From assembly GCF_002754475.1 (NCBI RefSeq), contig NZ_PEFL01000001.1, positions 310,001-374,000 of the forward strand: a stretch of 64,000 nucleotides of DNA. The letters are read 5' to 3'. The notes under the pieces were generated by a model, which saw only the letters and a list, made by a program, of their open reading frames with translations, made no database searches and was not told the origin of the DNA. Source of the DNA: Comamonas sp. 26 (GTDB lineage: Bacteria > Pseudomonadota > Gammaproteobacteria > Burkholderiales > Burkholderiaceae_C). Positions 25,951 through 34,962 of this stretch are shown in pieces. Every line of letters begins with the position of its first letter. Position 1 is the first letter of the stretch. A program made the translations under genes and the position numbers.

Positions 25951-27060
25951 TTAGCCTCTCAAGAACTCGTCAAGTGCCGCCTGCGCAATACGCCACTGGC
26001 TGCCGATCTGGCGGGCTTTGAGGTTTCCGGCCTGAATTTCGGCCAGTACATCGGCCTCGGCTACGCCCAGCACCTGCGCTGCTTGCGCAGGGGTCAGAAC
26101 TTGCAGTCCACCAGCAGCAGGCGCGGCCGGTGTTTGCGCGGCCTGTGAGGCAGCAGGCGAGAAGGGATCTGCGGCAGTTGCTCCTGCTGCGATAGTGCCG
26201 CCGCCAGACTGCATGCCCTTCATCATCTCTTGTGCCATACCAAAGCCCATGGCCATGGTGGCGGGAATGGTGGCCGCAGCCGCACCTTCGCCGCCGTTGG
26301 CCATGGCTTGGCCCATCTGGTACTTCACATAGTCGTTGAGATTGCCAATGGCGCCCATGCTCGAGCGCTTGTCGATGGCTTGCTCGACTTCGGGCGGCAC
26401 GGAGACGTTTTCCAGCAAGAAGCTGGTGATCTCCAGGCCGTATTTTTCTGCGACAGGTGGGTTGATGAGCTGCAGCAGCGCATCACCCAGCTCGCTATAG
26501 CGCTGGGCCACGTCGAGCGCGGGAATTTGTGCCTTGGCCAGCGCTTCAGAAAAGATGCTGACGATGCGCGAGCGCATGGTGTCGGCAAACTCGTCCAGAC
26601 GGAAATTTTGATCAGTGCCCGCTACTTCCTTGAGGAACTTGGCTGGGTCCACGATGCGGAAGTCATAGGTACCAAAGGCGCGCAGACGGATCACGCCAAA
26701 GTCCTTGTCACGCATCATGATGGGGTTGGACGTGCCCCATTTGTTGCCCGTGAACAAGCGTGTGTTGATGTAGTAAACATCGCACTTGAAGGGCGAGTTG
26801 AAGCCGTACTTCCAGCCACGCAGTGTGGACAGGATGGGAACGTTCTGCGTGGTCAGCTGATAGCGACCCGGATTGAACAGGTCTGCGAACTGGCCTTCGG
26901 AGACAAACTGAACCTGTTGCGACTCGCGAACGATCAGCTGGGCGCCGTTCTTGATTTCCTTGTCCTCATCAGGCCAGCGGTATGACAGCGTGTCGCGCGA
27001 ATCATCGGTCCATTCGATGATTTCAATCAGTTGCTTGGTGATGATTTTCATGAAATCCAT
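25951..27060 (-). CDS. SPFH-domain protein with C-terminal excisionase-like helix-turn-helix
   Basis: 369 residues. The N-terminal two thirds is an SPFH/YdjI-type (virion core-like) domain: LIVRESQQVQFVSEGQFADL, VYYINTRLFTGNKWGTSNPI, then a helical EKYGLEITSFLLENVSVPPE. It has no membrane segment. A linker rich in Ala, Gly and Met (about 275-315) leads to a C-terminal 45-residue unit, LTPAQAAQVLGVAEADVLAE followed by GNLKARQIGSQWRIAQAALD, which looks like an excisionase/MerR-type DNA-binding helix-turn-helix. The open frame reaches 27120, but ATG 27060 has GGAG nine bases upstream. It precedes the zinc-ribbon gene and is probably co-transcribed with it. Role inferred: membrane-stress scaffold. 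Confidence 0.8.
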   Translation of the reverse strand: MDFMKIITKQLIEIIEWTDDSRDTLSYRWPDEDKEIKNGAQLIVRESQQVQFVSEGQFADLFNPGRYQLTTQNVPILSTLRGWKYGFNSPFKCDVYYINTRLFTGNKWGTSNPIMMRDKDFGVIRLRAFGTYDFRIVDPAKFLKEVAGTDQNFRLDEFADTMRSRIVSIFSEALAKAQIPALDVAQRYSELGDALLQLINPPVAEKYGLEITSFLLENVSVPPEVEQAIDKRSSMGAIGNLNDYVKYQMGQAMANGGEGAAAATIPATMAMGFGMAQEMMKGMQSGGGTIAAGATAADPFSPAASQAAQTPAAPAAGGLQVLTPAQAAQVLGVAEADVLAEIQAGNLKARQIGSQWRIAQAALDEFLRG

Positions 27061-27438
27061 GGCGAGCTCCGGAAGTGGATGACGGGAAATGAAACATTCT
27101 AGGAGGCTGGCAGGCCGCATAACCTCGCTATCGCCAAGGAACGGCAGGGAAATTGTTAAAAAAGTGAGCGTCTTGCGCTTGATTTATATGGGCGAGGTGC
27201 CTGAAAAGCCTGATTTCAATCGCATTGGCGCGGAAACCGCGCTGTAAGAACTTTCACATTTTGAAATCTCATCCGCAGTAGCACCCTTGGAGAATGCATT
27301 CCGTGGGGCCGCGGATACAGCCTACGCCCAGCGTAGGACTCTCAGACTTAGAATCACTGTCTACGCGGCTAGACCGCCCAGACACTCCTATATACATAAG
27401 CGACAGATTATTTCTGCCGCGTGAACGTACCTTTTGTC
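27061..27438. other. Gene-free region between SPFH gene and glyQ
   Basis: Divergent 378-bp spacer that must hold both promoters. It contains two perfect hairpins, GCGCGG-AAA-CCGCGC (27228-27242) and CCTACGC-CCA-GCGTAGG (27321-27337), neither followed by a T-run. CTTGCGCTTGATTTATAT at 27172 resembles half of the interspersed repeat. No small gene is supported. Confidence 0.5.
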
Positions 27439-28377
27439 ATGCTGACCTTCCAACAAATCATTCTGAAATTGCAGTCCTACTGGGCCGAACAAGGCTGTGC
27501 ACTGCTCCAGCCCTATGACATGGAAGTTGGCGCCGGTACCTCGCACACCGGCACATTTTTGCGCGCCATTGGCCCAGAGCCATGGAAGGCCGCCTATGTG
27601 CAGCCCAGCCGCCGCCCCAAGGATGGCCGCTTTGGCGAGAACCCCAACCGCCTGCAGCATTACTACCAGTTCCAGGTCGTTCTGAAGCCGGCACCCGACA
27701 ACATTTTGGAGCTGTACCTGGGCTCGCTCGAAGCGCTGGGCTTCGATCTGAAGAAGAACGATATCCGCTTTGTGGAAGATGACTGGGAAAACCCAACTCT
27801 GGGCGCATGGGGTCTGGGCTGGGAAGTCTGGCTCAACGGCATGGAAGTGACCCAGTTCACCTACTTCCAGCAAGTGGCCGGTATTGACTGCAAGCCCGCC
27901 ACCGGCGAAATCACCTACGGTCTGGAACGTCTGGCCATGTACTTGCAGGGCAAGGAGTCGGTGTACGACCTGGTCTATACCGATGGCCTGAAGTACGGTG
28001 ACGTGTTCCACCAGAATGAGGTGGAGCAGTCCACTTACAACTTCGAGCACTCGAATGTGGACTTTTTGTTCAGCGCTTTTAACGCCCACGAAGGCACGGC
28101 CAACCAGCTGATTGAAGCCCAACTGGCTCTGCCCGCCTATGAGCAAGTACTCAAGGCCGCTCACACTTTCAATCTGCTGGACGCCCGTGGCGCCATCAGC
28201 GTGACCGAGCGCGCTGCCTATATCGGCCGCATCCGCAACCTGGCCCGTGCCGTGGGCAAGAGCTATCTGGACAGCCGTGCGCGTCTGGGCTTCCCCATGG
28301 CACCCAAGGCCCATGCCGGTGAAGTGCTGGCCGAGCTGGCCAAAGCCGCAGAACAGGCCGCCAAGAAGGCCGCCTGA
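27439..28377 (+). CDS. glyQ: Glycyl-tRNA synthetase alpha subunit
   Basis: Catalytic subunit of the alpha2-beta2 glycyl-tRNA synthetase, cytosolic, 312 residues. [20 protein letters not shown] and [20 protein letters not shown] open the protein, followed by [20 protein letters not shown] and [22 protein letters not shown] at 27421 would add six residues; ATG 27439 matches the family start and is chosen. The C-terminal 10-15 residues ([12 protein letters not shown]) are Ala/Lys rich. glyS follows after 83 bp. Confidence 0.97.
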   Translation: MLTFQQIILKLQSYWAEQGCALLQPYDMEVGAGTSHTGTFLRAIGPEPWKAAYVQPSRRPKDGRFGENPNRLQHYYQFQVVLKPAPDNILELYLGSLEALGFDLKKNDIRFVEDDWENPTLGAWGLGWEVWLNGMEVTQFTYFQQVAGIDCKPATGEITYGLERLAMYLQGKESVYDLVYTDGLKYGDVFHQNEVEQSTYNFEHSNVDFLFSAFNAHEGTANQLIEAQLALPAYEQVLKAAHTFNLLDARGAISVTERAAYIGRIRNLARAVGKSYLDSRARLGFPMAPKAHAGEVLAELAKAAEQAAKKAA

Positions 28378-28435
28378 GTCGCGCTTCACTGAAGTCCTAT
28401 ATACAAGCAATATCTGCCGCTAGCCCTTATCTATT

Positions 28436-28458
28436 AAGCGCTAGCAGCTATCAAAATA
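28436..28458. repeat. Interspersed repeat abutting the glyS start codon
   Basis: AAGCGCTAGCAGCTATCAAA and following bases match the right arm of the repeat family; a degraded partner (ATATCTGCCGCTAGCCCTTAT) lies just before it from about 28410. The copy ends 2 bp from the glyS ATG and occupies the place of the ribosome binding site. Confidence 0.65.
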
Positions 28459-28460
28459 TC

Positions 28461-30575
28461 ATGAACGCATCGAATCTACTGGTTGAACTGTTTGTCGAAG
28501 AGCTGCCTCCCAAGGCGCTGCAAAAGCTGGGAGATGCTTTTGCCACCGTCATCTTCGATCAGCTCAAGGCCCAGGGCCTGCTGGCTTCCACCGAATCGCG
28601 CCTGACCGCCTACGCATCGCCCCGCCGTCTGGCCGTGCATGTCACCGAAGTGCTGGCGCAAGCCGAAGACAAGGCCATCTCGCAAAAGCTGATGCCTGTG
28701 GCCGTGGCTCTGGACGCTGAAGGCAAGCCTACCGCCGCATTGCTCAAGAAGCTAGCTGCGCTGGGTGCCGATGAATCTGCTGTTGCAGATCTGAAGCGTC
28801 AAGGCGAAGGCAAGGCTGAAGCCTTGTTCTATGAATCCACCGCCAAAGGCGTGATGCTGACCGACGGCGTGCAAAAGTCGCTGGACGAAGCTCTGGCCAA
28901 GCTGCCCATCCCCAAGGTCATGCGCTACCAGCTGCAAGACGGCTGGAGCAGCGTGCACTTTGTGCGCCCCGCTCACGGTTTGGTTGTGATGCACGGCACC
29001 GAAGTGCTGGTCGGTGTGAAGGCTCTGGGCCTGACCGCTGGTGCTGCAACCCACGGCCACCGCTTTGAAGCGGCTGTGGACCCGGTGGTAATTCAAAACG
29101 CCGACAGCTACGCCGAGCAACTGCGCAGCGAAGGCGCCGTGATCGCCAGCTTTACCGAGCGCCGTGGCGATATCGCGGCTCAACTCAAAGCGGCTGCAGA
29201 ACGCATTGGTGGTGGCGTGCGTGCCATCGACGATGAAGCTCTGCTGGACGAAGTGACAGCTCTGGTCGAGCGCCCCAATGTGCTGGTTTGTGAGTTCGAA
29301 AAAGAATTCCTGAACGTGCCGCAGGAATGCCTGATTCTGACCATGAAGGCCAACCAGAAGTACTTCCCGCTGCTGAGCGCCGACGGCAAGCTCACGCACC
29401 AGTTCCTGGTGGTGAGCAACATCAGCCCCCAAGATACCTCTGCCGTAACTGGCGGCAACGAGCGAGTGGTGCGCCCCCGTCTGGCCGACGCCAAGTTCTT
29501 CTTTGACCAAGACCGTAAGAAAACGCTGGCCAGCCGAGTCGAACTGCTGGACAAGGTTGTTTATCACAACAAGCTGGGTACCCAGGGCGAACGAATCGCC
29601 CGCGTGCGCGCCATCGCCAAGAGCATTGCCCAGCAGCTGGGCAACTCCGAGCTGGGTCGTCTGGCCGATCAGGCCGCCATGCTGGCCAAGACCGATCTGG
29701 TCACCGACATGGTGGGCGAGTTCCCCGAGCTGCAAGGCATCATGGGTCGCTACTACGCCCAGAACGACGGCCTGGATGTGGCCGTGGCCGATGCCATCGA
29801 AGATCACTACAAGCCCCGCTTTGCCGGCGACGAACTGCCGCGCGGCGATGTGGGCGTGATCGTGGCCCTGGCCGACAAGCTCGAAACCCTGGTCGGCATG
29901 TTCGGTATCGGCAACCTGCCCACCGGCGACCGCGATCCCTTCGCCCTGCGCCGCCATGCGCTGGGCGTGATCCGCATGCTGGTCGAAAAGGATCTGGAGC
30001 TGGATCTGGAAACCCTGCTGGTCAGCACCTTGCCCGCCTTTGGCGACAAGATCCAGGACGCCACGCCCCAACTGGTCGAGTTCATCTACGACCGCCTGGC
30101 CAATATGTTCCGCGAACAAGGCTACAGCGCCCAGGAAGTGGAAGCCGTGCTGGCCCTGCAGCCCCAGCGCCTGTCCGACGTGCAAAAGCGCCTGGAAGCC
30201 GTGCGCGCCTTTGCGACCCTGCCCGAGGCGGCTGCATTAGCTGCGGCAAACAAGCGTGTGGGCAATATCCTGAAGAAGGCCGAAACCGAGGTTCAGCCCC
30301 AGGTGAACGAAGCGCTGCTGGTGGAGCAGGCTGAAAAAGACCTGTATGCGGTGCTGCAGCAAGTGGCGCCCAAAGCTCAGCAACAGTTTGCAGCAGGTGA
30401 TTACACCGCCAGCCTGCAAACACTGGCAGCATTGCGTGCTTCGGTCGATGCGTTCTTCGAGCAAGTCATGGTCAATGCTGAAGATTCGGCGCTCAAAATC
30501 AATAGGTTGTCTATATTGAGAAATTTGCATATCGAAATGAATCGAGTAGCAGATATCTCAAGAATAGGCGCTTGA
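28461..30575 (+). CDS. glyS: Glycyl-tRNA synthetase beta subunit
   Basis: tRNA-binding subunit of the glycyl-tRNA synthetase, 704 residues. It starts NLLVELFVEELPPKALQKLG and has LTAYASPRRLAVHVTEV, the central VPQECLILTMKANQKYFPLL, RLADAKFFFDQDRKK and GVIVALADKLETLVGMFGIG. The C-terminal end ILRNLHIEMNRVADISRIGA is normal for the family, but its last 30 or so codons are markedly AT-rich compared with the rest of the gene, matching the AT-rich genes beyond. The start codon has no Shine-Dalgarno; repeat DNA precedes it. Confidence 0.97.
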   Translation: MNASNLLVELFVEELPPKALQKLGDAFATVIFDQLKAQGLLASTESRLTAYASPRRLAVHVTEVLAQAEDKAISQKLMPVAVALDAEGKPTAALLKKLAALGADESAVADLKRQGEGKAEALFYESTAKGVMLTDGVQKSLDEALAKLPIPKVMRYQLQDGWSSVHFVRPAHGLVVMHGTEVLVGVKALGLTAGAATHGHRFEAAVDPVVIQNADSYAEQLRSEGAVIASFTERRGDIAAQLKAAAERIGGGVRAIDDEALLDEVTALVERPNVLVCEFEKEFLNVPQECLILTMKANQKYFPLLSADGKLTHQFLVVSNISPQDTSAVTGGNERVVRPRLADAKFFFDQDRKKTLASRVELLDKVVYHNKLGTQGERIARVRAIAKSIAQQLGNSELGRLADQAAMLAKTDLVTDMVGEFPELQGIMGRYYAQNDGLDVAVADAIEDHYKPRFAGDELPRGDVGVIVALADKLETLVGMFGIGNLPTGDRDPFALRRHALGVIRMLVEKDLELDLETLLVSTLPAFGDKIQDATPQLVEFIYDRLANMFREQGYSAQEVEAVLALQPQRLSDVQKRLEAVRAFATLPEAAALAAANKRVGNILKKAETEVQPQVNEALLVEQAEKDLYAVLQQVAPKAQQQFAAGDYTASLQTLAALRASVDAFFEQVMVNAEDSALKINRLSILRNLHIEMNRVADISRIGA

Positions 30576-30591
30576 ATTCAAGTGCTTTTGT

Positions 30592-30627
30592 AAATGGCAT
30601 TGGAATCAAGATTCCAATGCCATTTTT
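30592..30627 (+). terminator. Intrinsic terminator of glyQS
   Basis: AATGGCATTGGAATC and GATTCCAATGCCATT form a perfect 15-bp stem with a 2-base loop, followed by T residues. It separates glyS from the AT-rich wzx gene. Confidence 0.93.
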
Positions 30628-30653
30628 GTTATTAAATAATATAATAATATCAA

Positions 30654-31868
30654 GTGAAAAATTTTAAAAATCTTATTTATTTGGTATGTGTGCAAGGAGC
30701 TAACTATATAGCGCCAATTGCAATAATGTATATTTTGACAAAGAATGCAAGCATAGAAATCTATGGAAAATTCGCATTCTGGTATGCAGTACTAGTCTAT
30801 TTTCAGACCGTAATAGATTATGGATTCAACTATACTGCAACAAGAGAGGTTGCTGCATTAGATGATAAAAGTGAAAATGAAAGTTTGTCAAAATTATTAT
30901 TTTATGTTTCTTTTTCTAAAATAATAATAGCTGCTTTTCTATTACTTATAATTTTTTCTTCTAGCTTATTTTTTAATTTTAATTTGGAATTGGCAATAAT
31001 TGTATTCTTTGGTGCACTTTTCTCTTCGTTGGTGCCAAATTGGTTTTTTCAGGGGACTCAAAACATAAAAAGTATTTCTATATTAAATATTTTCGGGAAA
31101 TTATCCTTCATTATTATATCTTTTTGTTTTATTGAAAATTACTCTCTGGAGAATATTTTTATTGCATATTTTTTATCTGCTTCAATACCTATAATTTATT
31201 CAGTAATATTCTTCAGAAAATTCAAATTAATAAAAGAGGGCTACTTTGATAATGTTATTAGATACATTAAAGATGGTCGAAATATATTCTCTGCCAACGT
31301 ATTGGCAGTTTTGTTAAGCAATGGAGGAGTCATTTTTCTTGGATTGTTTGCCGATGATAAAATTCTTGGGATTTACAGTTTCTGTGAGCGTATTGCTAAG
31401 TCTTTTCTTGGTTTGTTTTCTCCCATTTTTACAGCTTTCTATCCTGTCTTTAGCAGAAAATTTGCTCTTGAATTTAATAATGGAATAGACTTTCATAAGA
31501 GATTTTCAATAATTCTATTTGGCTCCTCGATAACATTCTTATTATTTGCATACTTGATCGCTGATTTCTTTTTTTCAAAAAATGTTCATTACGATAAAAG
31601 TTATTTTTCTATATTGATGATTTGGGTGTTGGTATCATTAATGAATAATGCATTCGGAATACAATTCTTGTGTGCATCTGGTAATGATCGGCTGTATGTC
31701 AAGGGAATGTTTTCAGCTTTTATTGTGTTTTTGTGCTTTGTAGGATTTAATTTTTTTGAAAACCGAGGGGTGCAAGTAGCATTAACCACATTTGCATCGG
31801 AATTCCTCCTACTATTAATTAATATAAAATATTATTTATTTGTCAGAAATAATAATATTCGAGGATGA
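30654..31868 (+). CDS. wzx: O-antigen/polysaccharide flippase (Wzx type)
   Basis: Integral inner-membrane protein of 404 residues with about 12 hydrophobic segments, of the polysaccharide_synt (MATE-like) type that flips lipid-linked repeat units. FQTVIDYGFNYTATREVA and FFGALFSSLVPNWFFQGTQN are family features of oligosaccharide flippases. The start is a GTG at 30654 with no good ribosome binding site. Base composition is very AT-rich, unlike glyS before it, which points to transfer. The stop overlaps the next gene by ATGA. Sequence identity of Wzx proteins is low, so the call rests on topology, these blocks and the neighbours. Confidence 0.85.
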   Translation: MKNFKNLIYLVCVQGANYIAPIAIMYILTKNASIEIYGKFAFWYAVLVYFQTVIDYGFNYTATREVAALDDKSENESLSKLLFYVSFSKIIIAAFLLLIIFSSSLFFNFNLELAIIVFFGALFSSLVPNWFFQGTQNIKSISILNIFGKLSFIIISFCFIENYSLENIFIAYFLSASIPIIYSVIFFRKFKLIKEGYFDNVIRYIKDGRNIFSANVLAVLLSNGGVIFLGLFADDKILGIYSFCERIAKSFLGLFSPIFTAFYPVFSRKFALEFNNGIDFHKRFSIILFGSSITFLLFAYLIADFFFSKNVHYDKSYFSILMIWVLVSLMNNAFGIQFLCASGNDRLYVKGMFSAFIVFLCFVGFNFFENRGVQVALTTFASEFLLLLINIKYYLFVRNNNIRG

Positions 31869-33061
31869 ATATGATAAAAAAATTTTTAAATCATAATTAT
31901 TTTTTTATTTTTGGATGGGGATATTATCTTTTTATACCTCCTATTTTAGGAGGATTCGATCATTTTCATGATTATCCAGGGTTTTACGAATGGTACGTTG
32001 ATTTTTATAAACTAAATTTTTCTCTGTTATTTGAATATTATTTGGTAATATTTTCTTTATTGATTTTTTTTATGCTTGGTTCATTTTTTGGTGGCGGTTT
32101 AAGATTGAAGATATATTTTCCTGTTGTTAAATATAATAAAATGTCAATTTTTATTTTAGGAAATTTATCTCTTTTTATTGTTTTTTATTTGATATGGAAT
32201 TCTGATGTTTTTCTATTTTCAGGATATGAGTTTTATAACTCTGATTTTTTAGGGAAAATTGCCACAATTTTCATTGTTAGCTGCTTTTTATCTCTTTATT
32301 TTTTAGAAAAAAATATCGGAAAAGTGACGATGCTGCCTATTTTTGCCTCTCTATCAATTTGCTCGGTAGTTATGATTGGATTGGGTGCAAGAATGTATGT
32401 TTTACTGCTGATTATTTCATTTGCAATGTATTATTTAAAATACAAAAATATTGTTTTCAATATGAAATATATTATTTTTATGTTGTTGATGTTTTTTTTG
32501 ATATTGATGATTGGGGTTGTGAGGGTTGGATTAGATCTGAATTTTGAAAACTTAATGTATATTCTATTCGCGGAGCCAATGTTTACCTGGTGGAGTGCAC
32601 AAACATATATTTATAGCAATGATATAATTTCATTGGCCGCTAATCCTGATGGGTACATCACTTCATTTTACAACTTTATTCCGTCTTATATTTTCGAGAA
32701 TAAAAGCGAATTTATTATAAGTATATCTGAATACGCTAATTTCTCTTCTCCATTAGGAGCGACAAGCTTAATTGTTTCATTGTTGGGGAACTTTGGAATA
32801 TTATTTTCTATGGTTTTTATATTTTTTATTGGATTTTATTTTTCTCAAGTAAATAATTATTCTTATAAATCTTCATTTATTAGGATTTATTATATATTGA
32901 TATGTTCCTTGCTTCCATTTCAATTTTTTAGAGATGGATTTGAGATACTGAATAAGCAAATATATTGGAATATGTTAATTACACCTATGTTTATTTTGAT
33001 GTGTGTTTATTTATTATCGTTCATGCTGAATTTTTTGAAAATTGGTAAAGATAGTAGTTAG
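31865..33061 (+). CDS. wzy: O-antigen polymerase-like membrane protein (Wzy type)
   Basis: 398-residue, very hydrophobic protein with about 10-11 membrane segments and a larger polar loop near residues 240-290 (WWSAQTYIYSNDIISLAANP), as expected of polysaccharide polymerases. Wzy proteins share topology more than sequence. It is translationally coupled to the flippase (4-base overlap) and is strongly AT-rich. Probably joins repeat units on the periplasmic side. A decayed insertion sequence follows immediately. A membrane O-acetyltransferase or other transporter cannot be excluded. Confidence 0.72.
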   Translation: MNMIKKFLNHNYFFIFGWGYYLFIPPILGGFDHFHDYPGFYEWYVDFYKLNFSLLFEYYLVIFSLLIFFMLGSFFGGGLRLKIYFPVVKYNKMSIFILGNLSLFIVFYLIWNSDVFLFSGYEFYNSDFLGKIATIFIVSCFLSLYFLEKNIGKVTMLPIFASLSICSVVMIGLGARMYVLLLIISFAMYYLKYKNIVFNMKYIIFMLLMFFLILMIGVVRVGLDLNFENLMYILFAEPMFTWWSAQTYIYSNDIISLAANPDGYITSFYNFIPSYIFENKSEFIISISEYANFSSPLGATSLIVSLLGNFGILFSMVFIFFIGFYFSQVNNYSYKSSFIRIYYILICSLLPFQFFRDGFEILNKQIYWNMLITPMFILMCVYLLSFMLNFLKIGKDSS

Positions 33062-33074
33062 TCTTCGACAAGAT

Positions 33075-34210
33075 GCGATTGAGCAGTTTGTAATGGCGTT
33101 GTTATTGGCTTAGAGCGGCTGCGATGAGCTTAAGCCCCGCCGCGCGATCAGGCGACTGGTGCAGCGATTCGAACCGGTGCCGGTGCACGCATTGCTCTTT
33201 GAGCGTTCGAATCTTCCGCTCGACCAGGCCATTCTGCTCGGGCTGTGTGGCGTGATGAATTTCTGGCGCAATCCATAGTTCTCGACCAGCGCGGTGAAAC
33301 TGCGGCTGGTGAAGCCAGCCCTTTGTACGAACGCAGCAGGAACGCTTTGAAACTCGACCCAGAGAGAGTGCCAAAGTGGGCAATCAAGGTTTGCTCCAAC
33401 GCTGACTCTGCCTTCTTGTATCGGCCGCTGTGTGAGAGATGCCTGTCCAGCAACTCGCGGCTATGGCCGTCGATCGCCAGGGCCGTTCGCCTAACCATCA
33501 CGGCCGGCCCAGACCCGGCACATGTCGGTGGCTCAGCGTTCGTTGGGAGCCTTGGCCACCGAAGGCAGCGATTGAATCCTGGGCCTGAAGCCAACCGGTC
33601 TTTTGCGCACCTGCCAGCCTTTGATCCGGAAGATGCGCTGAACCGTGTTCTTGTTGAGCCCCAGTATGTGCGCCACCGTGCGGTAGCCGAGCATGGCCTT
33701 GATCTGTGCCATGAAGCGATCCTGTCGCGTGGGTGCGGCCTTTACCGGCCAGTAGTGCACAGTTTGCTGCGGTACTGCGAACCATTGAGACAGTTTGCTA
33801 ATCGAGATGGTATGTCGTCGGCTTGCAGTCCCTGGCGGATCTTCTCGATCACTTCTCGTCCTGGTCCAGAAACAGGGACTGCAGTTTGTTTCTGGCGCGT
33901 CACTCCAGCATCGCCTCGCCATAGGTTTCCTGCAAGCCCTTGAGTTGGCGTTCGTATTGCTCGCGCACGTACTGCGGGTTGGCTTTCAGGGCATTTTCCA
34001 TCCGTTTGTGGCCGTTCTCCACCCAACTCTCTATCTCTGAGGGCGGCAGATCATCGGGCCGACTGGCCACAGCGACGCTGGATTTGCCCTGGATGATCCC
34101 AGCACCTGTGCCGTCTTGCGCTTTGCAGTCCTGCGTTTGATCTCTTCATCCATCAATGGGCTCATGGTGTTTTCCTTTCGACGATAACACCTGAGCAGGT
34201 TTTCAGTGGG
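33075..34210 (-). mobile_element. Remnant of an IS3-family insertion sequence
   Basis: About 1.1 kb holding broken orfA and orfB reading frames of an IS3-type transposase on the minus strand, in several frames. GC content is well above the wzy gene and the gene-free DNA on either side. I could not define terminal inverted repeats or a target duplication: TGAGCAG occurs near both ends but in the same orientation. It separates the plus-strand wzx-wzy pair from the minus-strand sugar genes. Confidence 0.75.
33102..34165 (-). pseudogene. Broken IS3-family transposase (orfA + orfB)
   Basis: orfA begins at ATG 34165 (MSPLMDEEIKRRTAKRKTAQ, with GGAAAA before it), then loses frame by one base. It resumes as ESWVENGHKRMENALKANPQ and YVREQYERQLKGLQETYGEA in another frame. 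orfB pieces follow: TVAHILGLNKNTVQRIFRIK and GWQVRKRPVGFRPRIQSLPS, then CRVWAGRDG ending in a stop, then ALAIDGHSRELLDRHLS in a new frame, then PEQNGLVERKIRTLKEQCVH and RHRFESL before a truncated tail. The DDE core is therefore split by frameshifts and a stop and cannot be active. Confidence 0.85.
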
Positions 34211-34215
34211 TCAAT

Positions 34216-34962
34216 ACATGACATCACAAAGCGGCGCCGAAGGCTCGACCGTCTCGCTTGACGAGTCACTGCCTACGATGACAGGAGATTACGCTTATCA
34301 CATCCAGCCTATGTATGCGACGGTCTTCGGATGCAGGCCCTCTGAGAAAGAGCGCTCGAATGCGCAAATACGATATCTTTGTGCACACGCAATGTAGCCA
34401 TCACAGCATGCAGGTGCTTAAAAGTTGGAGTGGCTGTCGGTCGGTGCAGCCTAGTGCAAGCAAACCAAGTCGTACTACCTCAAATGAATGGGAGGCCAGT
34501 GATATCTTGCGTGTTTGAAAGGTGGGTCAACAAGTTGCACATCCGAGCCACCCTTTTCAATCTATTTACTGAACTGTGCTGCCCTCAAACGGTGGCTGTG
34601 CCAAGTCACATCTGGGGTTGGGATAAGTTTAGCCAAACGCAGATCTATTCACCAGAGCCTATGTGAGAAGTTCATAGTTGCGATTTGAGTCGGTATATAT
34701 CTATTGAGCGAATGCGAGAACCGGTCAAGCTGTACGTCTAGAAAAGGATTTATATCTATTGACGCTATTAGTATAGTCAGGAGGAACTCTGGGATAAAGA
34801 ATCGAAAGCTGGGCTGACATCGTTGAGTTGTGGATGTCGCACACGAAGGGTTTCTGGCTTTGGAAAAGCTATTAAAAGATGGCTTGATATTAATGAGGTT
34901 TAATAAAAATGACTTCTGTAATCATATGTGCATGCATCGTACACTAAAGAGTGTATTGTTAA
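34216..34962. other. Gene-free region beside the IS remnant
   Basis: About 750 bp with no coding region I can support on either strand. Composition changes from mixed near the IS remnant to AT-rich near the glycosyltransferase. A 12-base direct repeat, TATATCTATTGA, occurs at 34696 and 34751. The stretch may be decayed polysaccharide-locus DNA. Confidence 0.5.

Noticed and set aside
27321..27337. Possible T-box or other leader structure before glyQ
   Set aside because: A simple 7-bp hairpin without a specifier loop, T-box sequence or terminator; T-box control is not expected in this group.
33079..34215. Terminal inverted repeats of the IS3 remnant
   Set aside because: The similar TGAGCAG sequences near the two ends are in the same orientation, and no target-site duplication is visible, so the ends remain undefined.
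34696..34762. 12-base direct repeat TATATCTATTGA, two copies
   Set aside because: AT-rich and only two copies; no feature depends on it.
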